Assembly (NCBI RefSeq): GCF_017873335.1
Contig: NZ_JAGGKB010000006.1
Location: 41,085 to 105,084, forward strand
Length of the DNA stretch: 64,000 nt
Reading direction: 5' to 3'
Source: Thermococcus stetteri
GTDB lineage: Archaea > Methanobacteriota_B > Thermococci > Thermococcales > Thermococcaceae
Position numbers and translations under genes: made by a program
The notes under the pieces: generated by a model
What the model was told of the DNA's origin: nothing
Databases searched by the model: none
The model's input: the letters and a program-made list of their open reading frames with translations, nothing else
Shown: piece by piece, positions 50,698 to 60,094 of the stretch
Numbering within the stretch: the first letter of the stretch is position 1
Layout of the letters: every line of letters starts with the position of its first letter

Positions 50698-50871
50698 CGT
50701 TTTAGGTCCCTTATTTTTGTTTATACTCAAAACACCCTGTATTCTTTTAGTTCTACGCGTTCCACAATTTCTTCTCAGACTGGTACGCTAAGTTTAACTC
50801 TGAACTCTTTGAAACGTAGACAAAAACTATTTTAATTGTGGCAATATTCCCTCTAGATCAGAGATGAGAAA

Positions 50872-51654
50872 ATGAAGGTAGCAATTTGCGATGGTTCTCT
50901 GATAGTTGGTGGAACAAAAGTCCATAGATGTAATGATAGGCCACGCTCACCCGACAACGTGGGGAAAGTCATACTTTTTAATGACGATGAAAGCTGGGGG
51001 ATTGGAGGAGGCCACATGTCAATCCCTAAGAGTATTTCTCGTGATCATGTGTTGAAGATGCTAGAAGTGATAGACAGGGAAGGTGTTCCTGGAAAATATC
51101 AAGCACGGAATACGTTTTTACTGTGGAGGGACAGGGAATATCCTGTGAAATACGTTATTTTCATGGCGGCCAAGTTGGCGGGAATTGAGCTCTCGATTAC
51201 AGATTTCACAACAGTGGAGGCCAAGAACTACCTGAAAAAGCTCGGATTTGAGGTCATCGAAGATAAATGGGATGTTGGAGTTAGTATCCTCCGCAAGACT
51301 GCGGATACGTTCATAAAACGTGCTTTGCATGAAGGCCTGTCTGTTTCCAAGAACATGCTTTGCTATTTTTCCAAGAAGGCTAAAACAACTCCCTACTACC
51401 AGCTTAAACTTCCGCCTGAGCTTCGTGTCAGCTCAAGTCTCGTCCATTTTGAATGGCTGGCACGACTCGAAGAAGAATCCGCGAGATTCAGCGTTGGACT
51501 TCACCTGGAATTTCCAGGAGAACAGAGAGAATTGAATAGACGCCTTGGAGACCTTATCCTCGAAAGAGTTGACCTAAAAGAACTTGAGAGAAAAGTCGGG
51601 GTTCCCGTTGAAAGGGGGGATAAAAAAGTATACCCTAGTTCCCACCACCTGTGA
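50872..51654 (+). CDS. Hypothetical protein of the accessory region
   Basis: 260 residues, AT-rich. A soluble alpha/beta protein: MKVAICDGSLIVGGTKVHRC, GGGHMSIPKSISRDHVLKML, then a basic middle and FSVGLHLEFPGEQRELNRRL near the C-terminus. No membrane helix. No ribosome site is obvious and a TATA-like TTTTAATTGTGG lies ~45 bases upstream. Family unknown; composition points to transfer. Confidence 0.6.
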   Translation: MKVAICDGSLIVGGTKVHRCNDRPRSPDNVGKVILFNDDESWGIGGGHMSIPKSISRDHVLKMLEVIDREGVPGKYQARNTFLLWRDREYPVKYVIFMAAKLAGIELSITDFTTVEAKNYLKKLGFEVIEDKWDVGVSILRKTADTFIKRALHEGLSVSKNMLCYFSKKAKTTPYYQLKLPPELRVSSSLVHFEWLARLEEESARFSVGLHLEFPGEQRELNRRLGDLILERVDLKELERKVGVPVERGDKKVYPSSHHL

Positions 51655-52701
51655 AGTTGTATAATCCCTCCAGATTCACAGCCAGAATCGCCCCCAAAAT
51701 CCTAACAGCCAAACCCCTCAAACTAACACTCCTGCTCGGTTTCAGAAGAAACTCAGAAAACTTCGAAAACATAATCGTTGCAGGTGGTGGAGGAGGAGTT
51801 GAGTGGAGCGAGAGCCAAATCCTAAACTCCCAAGGAATCAACGTCGTTCAAGAAGGCGGCGGTGCTTACATCTACTTTGAGCTCATTGGGATGAAGGAAG
51901 GAAATGTCACCCCGGGAATTTTTGACCTCGATGCAAAGCTTAGCTTGAACTTAGATGTAGAAAAGGTTGTAGAAAAATGCTGCACAGAAAGTAAAATGGA
52001 CCTGTAAAGTTGAGAAGAGCAGAACAGAGGAAGCTAAGGTGATTGTTGAGCCGTGGGCAATCTCAATGCTCCTGAGCTTTGCGCTCTTTCCGGCATTCAA
52101 GGGTGAACGCCTAATCAAAGAGACAACGCCCCTAGCCAACAAAATCGGTGAAAGCGTGGCGAGTGAACTTTTAACAATTTACGATGATCCATTCCATGAG
52201 CTCAGCTTAAACCCTGTTATAGCTGATGATGAAGGTGTTCCAACGAGGAAAAATGTGCTAATTGAGAATGGAAAGTTCGAAGGGTTCATATGGGACAATT
52301 ATTGGGCTAAGATTTACGGAACTGAAAGCATGGGCAATGGCGTTAGGAGCTTAGCCACGGGGGGAATAAGCATAGGCATGCACAACACGGTTATCGAGAA
52401 CGGTAAGAAGAGCTTGGAGGACATGATAAGCGAGATAGAGCACGGCTACCTCATTAATGGATTCCAAGGGGCACACTCAAGCAATCCAGACAACGGGAAC
52501 TTTGCCGTCGTTGCGAATCCAGCGTTCATAATAGAGAACGGCGAAGTTAAAGGCTCAACAGTCTTCATGATGAGCGGCAACATCTACGACCTCCTGAACC
52601 GGGTATACGAAATAAGCAAAGAGCAGAAGGTGATTCCATTCATGGGCACAGTGGTATCTCCATCCATAGCCTTTGAGAATGTGAGGATTGCGGGGAAGTA
52701 A
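51651..52701 (+). pseudogene. Third TldE/PmbA-like gene, frameshifted and lacking its N-terminus
   Basis: First frame: YNPSRFTARIAPKILTAKPL...NIIVAGGGGGVEWSESQILN...YIYFELIGMKEGNVTPGI...DVEKVVEKC, up to ~51980. The continuation AQKVKWTCKVEKSRTEEAKV...PWAISMLLSFALFPAF...VIADDEGVPTRKNVLIENGK...NGNFAVVANPAFIIENGEVK runs in another frame to 52701. The end is clearly PmbA/TldE-like (compare ENGTFKAFLLNT and IFLVENGE of the copy at 22 kb). No partner TldD is nearby. The first ~60 residues of a normal TldE are missing. Confidence 0.75.
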
Positions 52702-52703
52702 CC

Positions 52704-53904
52704 CTACTCCCCCAATTTTAGTATCAGGAGTTCATTTTTCTTTATTCCGACTACTCTCCCCTCAATGCTTCCCAATATTTTAACGCCCTTAATTTCGTAG
52801 GTTCTGTTTGCCAGAGCAAGGTGCACGAGGGTTTTGTTCTCCTCATAGCGCACTAGGATGAAGTCATCACCAATCGGGTAAACCTCCTCATAAGGGTCAT
52901 TAATCCGCAACACCTCTCTATTACAGCCAAACACCGTGGAGTAATCCTCATAACGAGCCAGGGAGTACCTTTTGGATGTTATGAAGTCTGTGGTGTACGG
53001 CGCTTTGAACGTTAAATCCGGAAGGTATCACTATATATTGTAAAAACCGAGGTAGCTCTCATTCCCCTCCACCGCTAAAACGAGGCAACTCTCAAAAACA
53101 CCACCCTTAGCTGCAGTGGTTAAGTTCTGCTCCTTTGAAAAGTCCACACAGTGGGGTGGATTAAGACTAACGGATTTAACACTCCTCTCATCAAAGTAAC
53201 CCGCGACACTGTTCATGCTCGTGAGCGTGCAGCCTACTCCATTCTCCTTAAGTTCGAGGGAGAATTTACCATAATCCTCGTAACCGCATTCTATAGGAAT
53301 CTTGGTCGTATACACTTTGCTTCCATTGACGAAGTAGTGGAGGTTCCAATCATGATAGCCACCTAGAACCGTGAAGACTCCCTTAGAGAGAAGCCTAAGG
53401 AATCTCGGGTTTTCATTTAGGATGTAACGCTTGGATTGTCCTGATAATGGATAGTAAAAGGTCAGATTCACATGGTATTTGTCGAGGGGCTTGAGAACTG
53501 CCAAATATGTGTCTCCTATCCCGGCTCTCGTGGGGATAACGATGTTCCCGATTAAGGGCTCTTTTAGGGTGATGTTCAGAGGTTCCGCTAAGAGGGCTCC
53601 GTTCTTTCCAACTAGCCTTAACCACCATTCTCCACTACCAAGAAGGTGCCAACGTTCCCAAGAATCGTGCCGTTTACCCCTGGCAGGTCAATGATACCCC
53701 TTGAGTTCACTAAGTATACCCTTTCCTCCGACTGAACTATTATGTCGTTACTTAAAACCACGTTTTTAATACCGTTAAAGGGGCACCTGATTAGAAGGGC
53801 ACCTTCGAGATTTTTTGTAGAGCATTGGGTGCTCTCACTGGAAAAAGTGATATAGGCGACAAGGGCAAAATCAAAAGAATGAGCAGGGAGAGCCACTTCG
53901 ACAT
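52704..53904 (-). pseudogene. Decayed secreted/surface protein
   Basis: Start ATG 53904 gives a signal peptide MSKWLSLLILLILPLSPISL. Then the frame shifts (~53840) to NLEGALLIRCPFNGIKNVVL...GNVGTFLVVENGG, shifts again (~53630) to WLRLVGKNGALLAEPLNITL...ESYLGFYNI, meets TAG TGA (~53030) and continues in the same frame YLPDLTFKAPYTTDFITSKR... to KLGE at 52704. Read together it is one beta-rich exported protein with two frameshifts and two stops. Its style resembles the intact surface proteins at 60-62 kb. Confidence 0.7.
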
Positions 53905-54018
53905 TAAATCACCTCTGGATTTGCTGTTGGTGCCATATGTTTGAATAGATGGTTAATGGTATATGCGTTTCGGAGCCTCCTCCAATCTTTACCCTTCATA
54001 AAATTACCCCTAACAACT

Positions 54019-54837
54019 CTAAAGAGGCGGTGGAAGCAAAACAAAAGTTATTATACCTATTAATATGCTAAAGGAATACGCCAGCGGGGCATTATCAATT
54101 TGCTCATTGATCTTCTTGCCTAGCAGATAGTAGGAGAGACCCCATGCCATAATTAACATAATCTGTTCAAAGATTTTACGATAATACAAAAGATTAACGG
54201 GCACAAAATAGTCGAGCAGCCTTACAAAAAGGATTAGCAAACCCCCAAATGCTAATGGCATGAAATTAAACAATCTATGGATATTCAATCTTAGCTCCGA
54301 TTTTACCAAAACAATACTTTTAAGTAATGCCGCCTCTATCCCAAACCACAACATCACCCTAATAAAGCCGCCCAGTAACAAAACAGGCAACAGCTGAGTA
54401 TAACCTGCCATCAGCACCGAAAAGAGATAGGGCGCGTAGAGGCTTGTGGAAACAATAAAAAGTTTAGCAACAACTGTGGAAAAATTAAGAGCTAAATATC
54501 CCAGCACACAAAGAAAAATCAAAATCCCTGCTTTTTGATAAACGTTCAGCTTTAGTGCATATAAACTCGAAAGGATTGAGAAGAGGTATAGCATAATAGT
54601 AGTAAATATTAACGTATTGTAATAACCGACGGTCTTTTCTAGGGACACGTTGGTTTCCAGATGCCTCTTTGTTATCTTTTCGACTTCATTTTTATATTCT
54701 CTCCCCAAGAGGATAATAGCTGGCAATACGAGATAGGTATAAACAGAAAAATATGTAAAAAACAAGGGCAAAAAGTATAATATGGATGTAGTGAGCTCAA
54801 CTACCAAGAGGAGTCTGTTGCGACCAGCCCACCCCAC
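54019..54837 (-). CDS. Polytopic membrane protein of the accessory region
   Basis: 272 residues, seven to eight helices (for example LTTSILYFLPLFFTYFSVYT, LIFTTIMLYLFSILSSLYAL, AGILIFLCVLGYLALNFSTV, LFSVLMAGYTQLLPVLLLGG, FMPLAFGGLLILFVRLLDYF, LAYSFSILIGIITFVLLPPP). No known family; YIP1-like topology is possible. Twenty bases downstream of the secreted protein gene, so both are one transcript. It may protect against, process or export that partner (inference). Confidence 0.65.
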   Translation of the reverse strand: MGWAGRNRLLLVVELTTSILYFLPLFFTYFSVYTYLVLPAIILLGREYKNEVEKITKRHLETNVSLEKTVGYYNTLIFTTIMLYLFSILSSLYALKLNVYQKAGILIFLCVLGYLALNFSTVVAKLFIVSTSLYAPYLFSVLMAGYTQLLPVLLLGGFIRVMLWFGIEAALLKSIVLVKSELRLNIHRLFNFMPLAFGGLLILFVRLLDYFVPVNLLYYRKIFEQIMLIMAWGLSYYLLGKKINEQIDNAPLAYSFSILIGIITFVLLPPPL

Positions 54838-54857
54838 GAATTTCCCCCCAAGTTTAT

Positions 54858-55478
54858 CTAAACTTCAGTTATCCTGACATAATCATAGCTTATTCCTGAA
54901 CCTGCGAGAAGCCCTAAAATTGCACCTGCAATTCCTGCCAAGATTGCTCCGATTAGTGTTGTGCCGGCATTTCCTATAAATGAGTCTATCTCATCGTAGC
55001 TTTGAGCTCCAAGTAATAGAATACCATAGCTTTTATTATTTCCTACTGTAAACTTTATTGGAACACTGAATGATGACATTGCCCATCCGCTGTTCTGAAC
55101 ATCAAATTTATGAAAAGTAATACCCCACTTATTTGTAGTTCCCTCATATTTCACAGGATTATATCTCCATTGTAGTCTTGATGGTTCAATCTGCAACTGA
55201 TCTGGCACTGATATCCATACTTTATACCCTCCAATAGGAAGTTTTCCAATTCCAACTACGAGGGATCCCCAAGTATTGTGCCTCACTTTATAGTGCTTGT
55301 AGTCGTAGAATATTAGATGGATAATCGTCTTATCGACAATGTCCCCTGTGATATATGCCTCAAGGGCTGCTGCAACTACTGCCTGTGGTTCTATTGAGTT
55401 TTGTGGTGGTTTTGCAGTTACCAAGCCTGTACTCAAAACAAGTAGACTAAGCATCAACCCTAACAATTTCCTCCACAT
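54858..55478 (-). CDS. Secreted protein with a glycine-rich hydrophobic C-terminal helix
   Basis: 206 residues from ATG 55478 (AGGTGAT upstream). Signal peptide LLGLMLSLLVLSTGLVTAKP. A beta-rich middle domain (GSLVVGIGKLPIGGYKVWIS; WAMSSFSVPIKFTVGNNKSY) follows. Then comes a Gly/Ala/Ile-rich helix TTLIGAILAGIAGAILGLLA and a short polar end GSGISYDYVRITEV. GxxxG-type hydrophobic segments like this are common in membrane-active peptides and toxins. The gene is AT-rich, promoter AAACTTTTATATATAA upstream, with a membrane protein downstream and an ABC-exporter remnant nearby. Family unknown. Confidence 0.65.
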   Translation of the reverse strand: MWRKLLGLMLSLLVLSTGLVTAKPPQNSIEPQAVVAAALEAYITGDIVDKTIIHLIFYDYKHYKVRHNTWGSLVVGIGKLPIGGYKVWISVPDQLQIEPSRLQWRYNPVKYEGTTNKWGITFHKFDVQNSGWAMSSFSVPIKFTVGNNKSYGILLLGAQSYDEIDSFIGNAGTTLIGAILAGIAGAILGLLAGSGISYDYVRITEV

Positions 55479-55552
55479 AGTAATCACCTAAGAGCAACTG
55501 CTCCAGATACATTAATAAAACTTTTATATATAAAATTTTCTATTTCTTGTAG

Positions 55553-56251
55553 GATACTGTCAGATAACTGTGGCATCACCTCCTGAAGCCATTCAGCAAA
55601 ATCACCAGGCGGACCATCAAAACCAGGATGAAACCTAACAAAATTATACCAAAAAGCAAACAGAAAAACAAACCTCTGAGCTTTCCAGTCCTCAGCCCTG
55701 AAATTATTCCAGAAACGCTTCGTACCCCTTTCAACGTCCTAAACCAGCGCTCAACACTGTTCCTCAGCCCGAAAGTCACATGCGGATAACCCAACCCCAG
55801 ACTCTTAAACGCTGACCTGTACCCTAGCATTATCAACCAGAAAGACAGGCTGTCCCTCACATGACTTTAAAACAACTAGAATGAACTCCCTGGCAGCCCA
55901 CCAGTTTCCAAGGGTTGTAATCCAGACTGCTAAAACCTCCTTGCTCTCAACGTCAATTGCAGCCCAAAGGAATCTTTTCCTCCCGTTGATTTTTACTACT
56001 GTCTCGTCAACTGCAATAAAGTTTCTCTGTTTTTTGACTGCGAGAATTTTCGGCTGGTAGATTGCTTCTGCTATTTTTTGAACTGTTTCCCAGACGGTTG
56101 TGTGGATGATTTTGAGGATTCTGGCGGTTTGTCTGTAGCTTAAGCCGTGTAGGTATAGGTTTATTGCTCTGATTTTCTTTTCTGGTGGGATTTTGTTTCG
56201 ACGAAAAGGTTTTAAGGGAGTAAATGGTGAATAATTGGTTTTAGCATTCAT
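55553..56251 (-). pseudogene. DDE transposase, IS6 type, two frameshifts
   Basis: Frame 1 (56251 to ~55810): NYSPFTPLKPFRRNKIPPEK, a helix-turn-helix YLHGLSYRQTARILKIIHTT, FIAVDETVVKINGRKRFLWA (first catalytic Asp) and EVLAVWITTLGNWWAAREFI...VFLVDNA (second). Frame 2: YRSAFKSLGLGYPHVTFGLR NSVERWFRTLKG (third acidic, Glu). Frame 3: AQRFVFLFAFWYNFVRFHPG. All pieces of one ~230-residue IS6-type DDE transposase are there, but out of frame, so it is inactive. Confidence 0.8.
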
Positions 56252-56321
56252 ATCCCTTTCTTCTTCTGTGGTAGTGTCTGGGATTTAAACCTGATGCCCT
56301 ACTGCTTATCCTGACAGTATC
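55553..56321. mobile_element. IS6-type insertion sequence, degenerate
   Basis: Imperfect terminal inverted repeats GATACTGTCAGATAAC (from 55553) and, at the other end, the complement of GATACTGTCAGGATAAG (to 56321) enclose a broken transposase. Length ~770 bp fits the IS6-family elements of Thermococcales (assignment from size and transposase style). It truncates the ABC-exporter gene on its right. A solo end with the same sequence lies at 62966. Confidence 0.7.
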
Positions 56322-56817
56322 TCCTCCAAACAATGGAAATGTTTTAGTTAATGGCATCCCTATTACTGAATTTAAAAACTTGAGAGACAAAGTAATATCA
56401 GTTGAAAGTAATGAATTTATATTCCCCGGAACTGTAAAAGAGAATATCACACTCTAGGAAGATTTTAACGAATATGAAATCCAAGAGGTACTAAGTATAG
56501 CACAGTTGGAACTACCACTAGATGAAAAGATTGGACCTGGGTATAGAGAGATCTCACTTGGGGAAAGGCAGAGAATATCCCTTGCTAGGGCACTGCTCCG
56601 CAAACCAGACGTTTTAATTTTAGATGAAGCGTTGTCTGGAGTTGATCCAACTATGGAAGCGAAGATAATCAACGGAATAAAAGCCAGAGGCATAACGCTA
56701 ATCATAATTTCTCACCGACCTTCAACAATCAGATCATTAAATAGAACCGTTTTCCTCGAGAATGGCATTATAAAGGAGGAAAGAGCTGTGAGATCAGCAG
56801 CTAAAATAACAAAATAA
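56322..56817 (+). pseudogene. C-terminal half of an ABC-exporter ATPase domain, cut by the IS
   Basis: NGNVLVNGIPITEFKNLRDK VISVESNEFIFPGTVKENIT, a TAG at 56457, then IGPGYREISLGERQRISLAR (signature LGERQ), VLILDEALSGVDP (Walker B) and IISHRP (H-loop). The Walker A and the whole membrane domain are missing upstream, replaced by the IS. The FPGTVKENI motif is typical for type-I exporters that have fused membrane and ATPase domains, such as peptide/bacteriocin exporters. Inactive. Confidence 0.8.
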
Positions 56818-56820
56818 CTT

Positions 56821-58977
56821 TCAAACCTTCAAAAACTTCGCGTTTATCGCGACTATCACCGTGCTCAAGCTCATCAGTAAAGCACCTACAGCTGGACTTA
56901 ACAGTATTCCATAGTTGTAAAGCGTTCCTGCTGCCAAAGGAATTGCAAATGTGTTGTATCCTGTTGCCCATGCTAAGTTCTGCACCATCTTTCCATAGGT
57001 TGCCCTTGCAAGGTGTATCGCTGTTATAACGTCTCTTGGATCGTTTTTAACCAAGATTATGTCAGCACTCTCTATTGCCACATCGGTTCCAGCTCCGATC
57101 GCTATTCCAACGTCCGCCTGGATTAGTGCTGGGGCATCGTTTATTCCGTCCCCAACCATTGAGACGATAAAGCCTTTTTCTTGAAGCTCTTTAACTTTCT
57201 CCGACTTCTGATGAGGCAAGACCTCTGCAAAGTAGCCATCTAAGCCAAGCTCCTCAGCAACCCACTTTGCAACTTTAGCGTTGTCTCCTGTGAGCATGTA
57301 AGCTTTAATTCCCATCTCGTGGAGATTCTTTACCGCTTCCCTTGACTCTGGCCTTATCTTATCAGCTAAAGCCAAGGCACCAATCAGCTTTCCACTGATG
57401 ATTAAGAACACCACGGTCTTACCCTGATCTAGCACCTTGTTGACGCGCTCGTCCTCCCTCCACAGGTTGTTCTCTTTGAGGAATCCTGGACTGACCACAA
57501 AAACTTCTTTTCCGTTGATGACGCCTTGGACACCTTTGCCCGGTAGAACCTTTGATTCTCTAACCTCGTAAACCTCAAGGCCGAGCTCCTCCGCCTTCTC
57601 AACTATGCCTCGAGCTATCGGGTGGCTTGAGTGTGCCTCAAGTGCGGCCGCGTACCTAAGTATCTCCTCCTCGCTCAGCTCGTCAAGTGGGATTATATCA
57701 GTTACCTCGAACTTCCCTTCCGTCAGTGTTCCTGTCTTATCAAAGACGACGACCTGTACATCCTTTGCCCTCTCAAAGGCTTCCCTGTTCCTGATGAGGA
57801 TACCCTTTTTCGCCGAGATTGATGTTGACACCGACACCACCAGCGGAACTGCCAGGCCGAGCGCGTGCGGGCAGGTTATGACCATCACTGTAACCATCCT
57901 CTCAAGGGCAAATACAAAGGGCTTCCCGAGGTAGAGCCAACTCCCGAGCGTTATAGTTCCCGCGGTTATTGCTATTAGCGTGAGGTAGAAAGCGGCCCTG
58001 TTCGCTAAATCTTGAGTCCTCGACCTCGTCTCTTGGGCCTGCTTTACAAGCTCAACTACCTGCATCAAGTAGGTCTCTTTTCCAGTCTTCTCAATCCTTA
58101 CTTTAATCGAGCCCTCTAAGTTTATTGAGCCTCCAATAACGGTATCACCAGGCTTTTTATAGACAGGCTTTGACTCACCGGTGAGCATTGCCTCGTTTAC
58201 GCTCGTCTCACCCTCAATTATGATGCCATCAGAGGGTATCTTCTCGCCGGGCTTGACTAAAACCACGTCTCCCTTCTTGAGCTCGCTCACTGGAACGTCT
58301 TTTATTCCTTCTGGGGTTATTAGGTGAGTATCAGTTGGCATGAGCTTTATTAGCTCCTCTAAAGCCCTCGAAGCACCGAGAACAGAGCGCATCTCTATGT
58401 AGTGCCCCAAAAGCATGATGTCGATAAGCGTCGCAAGCTCCCAGTAGAAGGTCTTTCCGGGCAGCCCAAAGGTTACTGCAGCGCTGTAGAAAAAGGCAAC
58501 CGTGATTGCCAAAGCTATTAGCGTCATCATTCCGGGGGTTTTCTTCTTAAATTCATCTCTCATTCCCGTTAGGAATGGTTTTCCGCCATAGAAGTAAACC
58601 ACTGACGATAGCGCAAAGAGAACGTATCTATCGCCCGTGAACGTGAATGTAAAACCAAGGAACTTTTGAATTAGTGGAGATAATAGCAGTATCGGAATCG
58701 TAAGTATGGCAGAAACTATAAATCTCTTCTTAAAGTCCTCCATCATCATTTTGTGATGTTCTGCATGCGAATGCTTGTGTTCACTATGCTCAGGTTCATG
58801 AGCCGCGTGTTCGTGTTCTTCTGCATGTTCATGCATTTTGTGCTCTTCGTGTTTGTGCATTTCCATTTCTTCATGTTCCATATGTTCATGCTTTTCGCTT
58901 TCCTCATGTTGGTGCATCCTCATTTCTTTGTGTTCTTCATGGGTGTGCTCATTGTGCATCTTTTTTTCATCTTCCAT
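56821..58977 (-). CDS. Copper/heavy-metal P-type ATPase, CopB type with His-rich N-terminus
   Basis: 718 residues from ATG 58977 (GGTGGTTGAT upstream). The first ~75 residues are His/Glu/Met repeats (HNEHTHEEHKEMRMHQHEES) instead of a CxxC domain. The membrane metal motif is CPHALGLA (CPH), which marks the P1B-3 (CopB) subgroup. TGES, DKTGTLTEG (phosphorylated Asp), HSSHPIARGI (HP motif) and MVGDGINDAPAL are all intact. It exports Cu(I)/Cu(II) or Ag. It lies between two IS-related scars, so it may have come with them. Confidence 0.92.
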   Translation of the reverse strand: MEDEKKMHNEHTHEEHKEMRMHQHEESEKHEHMEHEEMEMHKHEEHKMHEHAEEHEHAAHEPEHSEHKHSHAEHHKMMMEDFKKRFIVSAILTIPILLLSPLIQKFLGFTFTFTGDRYVLFALSSVVYFYGGKPFLTGMRDEFKKKTPGMMTLIALAITVAFFYSAAVTFGLPGKTFYWELATLIDIMLLGHYIEMRSVLGASRALEELIKLMPTDTHLITPEGIKDVPVSELKKGDVVLVKPGEKIPSDGIIIEGETSVNEAMLTGESKPVYKKPGDTVIGGSINLEGSIKVRIEKTGKETYLMQVVELVKQAQETRSRTQDLANRAAFYLTLIAITAGTITLGSWLYLGKPFVFALERMVTVMVITCPHALGLAVPLVVSVSTSISAKKGILIRNREAFERAKDVQVVVFDKTGTLTEGKFEVTDIIPLDELSEEEILRYAAALEAHSSHPIARGIVEKAEELGLEVYEVRESKVLPGKGVQGVINGKEVFVVSPGFLKENNLWREDERVNKVLDQGKTVVFLIISGKLIGALALADKIRPESREAVKNLHEMGIKAYMLTGDNAKVAKWVAEELGLDGYFAEVLPHQKSEKVKELQEKGFIVSMVGDGINDAPALIQADVGIAIGAGTDVAIESADIILVKNDPRDVITAIHLARATYGKMVQNLAWATGYNTFAIPLAAGTLYNYGILLSPAVGALLMSLSTVIVAINAKFLKV

Positions 58978-59153
58978 ATCAACCACCATCATTAATTTCT
59001 AACTAACAAAAGATATTTAACCATTTTTCATACAAAATGGAAAATCCAAGCCGGACAGGTGCGCTAGAACTAAAGAGAAAAGTTTCCAAAGTTAGCACCC
59101 ACTAGTAAAAGCATTTTTGGAATTTGACATAACATTCCGATTGTTACATATAC

Positions 59154-59800
59154 CTACTGTATATCACGCTTTATTCCAATAACGATCTCTCCCGGCAGCC
59201 CAAATAACCACACTCTCTCTTTGTGCTTTATCTCAAATCCGGCCTCTCTTATTGATTGCTCAACATAGATAGGTCTACAGTCAATATATTGGGAAACTTT
59301 TCGTGGAGCCACTCATAAAGCCTCAGCAAAACATTCCTACCTTCTTTTGACATGCTGACAACTCCAAGCCTCCCACCAGGTTTTTGAACCCTTTTAATCT
59401 CATTAAGAACTTTCGGAATCTCCGGTGTGTCAAAGAGCTCCAGGGTGAAGCTCATGAAAACAGCATCAAACTTGTTATCCTCATAGGGCAATTTTGAGGC
59501 ATCTCCACAGTACAGCTCGACTCTATCTAAAAGCCCGGCTTTTTCAAATCTCCTTTTACTAACTTCCAGCATCCCAGAAGAAATGTCAATACCGTAAACT
59601 TTTCCCTCTTCACCTACTAACTCAGCCATTTTCTTCAAGCAGTGCCCTGTTCCAAAGCCAATCCCCAGAACTATTTCCCTTTTTTAATGTCCAACAGCTC
59701 CAATGCCTGTCCCCATATTTTTCTCAAAAAATGCAAAACAATCGTAAAATCGACTGATCTTATTGTAAGCCTTTTTTTGCCTGAGCCTTGGTTCTATATA
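59154..59800 (-). pseudogene. Class I methyltransferase with several frameshifts
   Basis: Pieces in order: AYNKISRFYDCFAFFEKNMG; LELLDIKKG; EIVLGIGFGTGHCLKKMAEL (motif I); KVYGIDISSGMLEVSKRRFE; LPYEDNKFDAVFMSFTLELF; IKRVQKPGGRLGVVSMSKEG; then KVSQYIDCRPIYVEQSIREAGF to the stop at 59154. The frame changes at ~59715, ~59685 and ~59290. All motifs of a UbiE-like methyltransferase are present, but no intact frame. Recent decay. Confidence 0.75.
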
Positions 59801-59892
59801 CCCGTAATACCTTGCGATTTTTTGAATTCATTTTGTTCGCCTTTTGTAGTTTGTATTTTAAATTATTTATAACTTGTCTCACGCATTTGTGT

Positions 59893-60090
59893 TCATTTAT
59901 TCCTTCTTTTGGGCATTCCAAAATACCTCGGAGTGCTCTCTTTATACCTCCTGTATTCCTCTCCGAATATACGCTCTAAATAGGGTTCTTCAAGCTTGAC
60001 GTTATACAAGTGAATCCCAATAAGGAGTGCCACCGTAAGCAGGAGCGCGAGGAGCGAACATTCGGCAATTAATAGAAATTGCCGAAACAA
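59893..60090 (-). pseudogene. 3' remnant of an isoprenylcysteine methyltransferase-like (PEMT/ICMT) gene
   Basis: 65 residues: ECSLLALLLTVALLIGIHLY then NVKLEEPYLERIFGEEYRRY KESTPRYFG, the conserved C-terminal signature of ICMT/phospholipid methyltransferases (usual length ~170). The N-terminal helices are missing. The open frame begins at TTG 60090, inside an inverted repeat. Probably a truncated copy. Confidence 0.65.
60061..60086. repeat. Inverted repeat TTCGGCAATT/AATTGCCGAA
   Basis: Ten-base perfect arms (60061-60070 and 60077-60086) with a six-base loop. It sits between the ICMT remnant and the end of the surface protein gene, and may mark the truncation point or act as a transcript-end hairpin. 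Confidence 0.5.
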
Positions 60091-60094
60091 AAGC

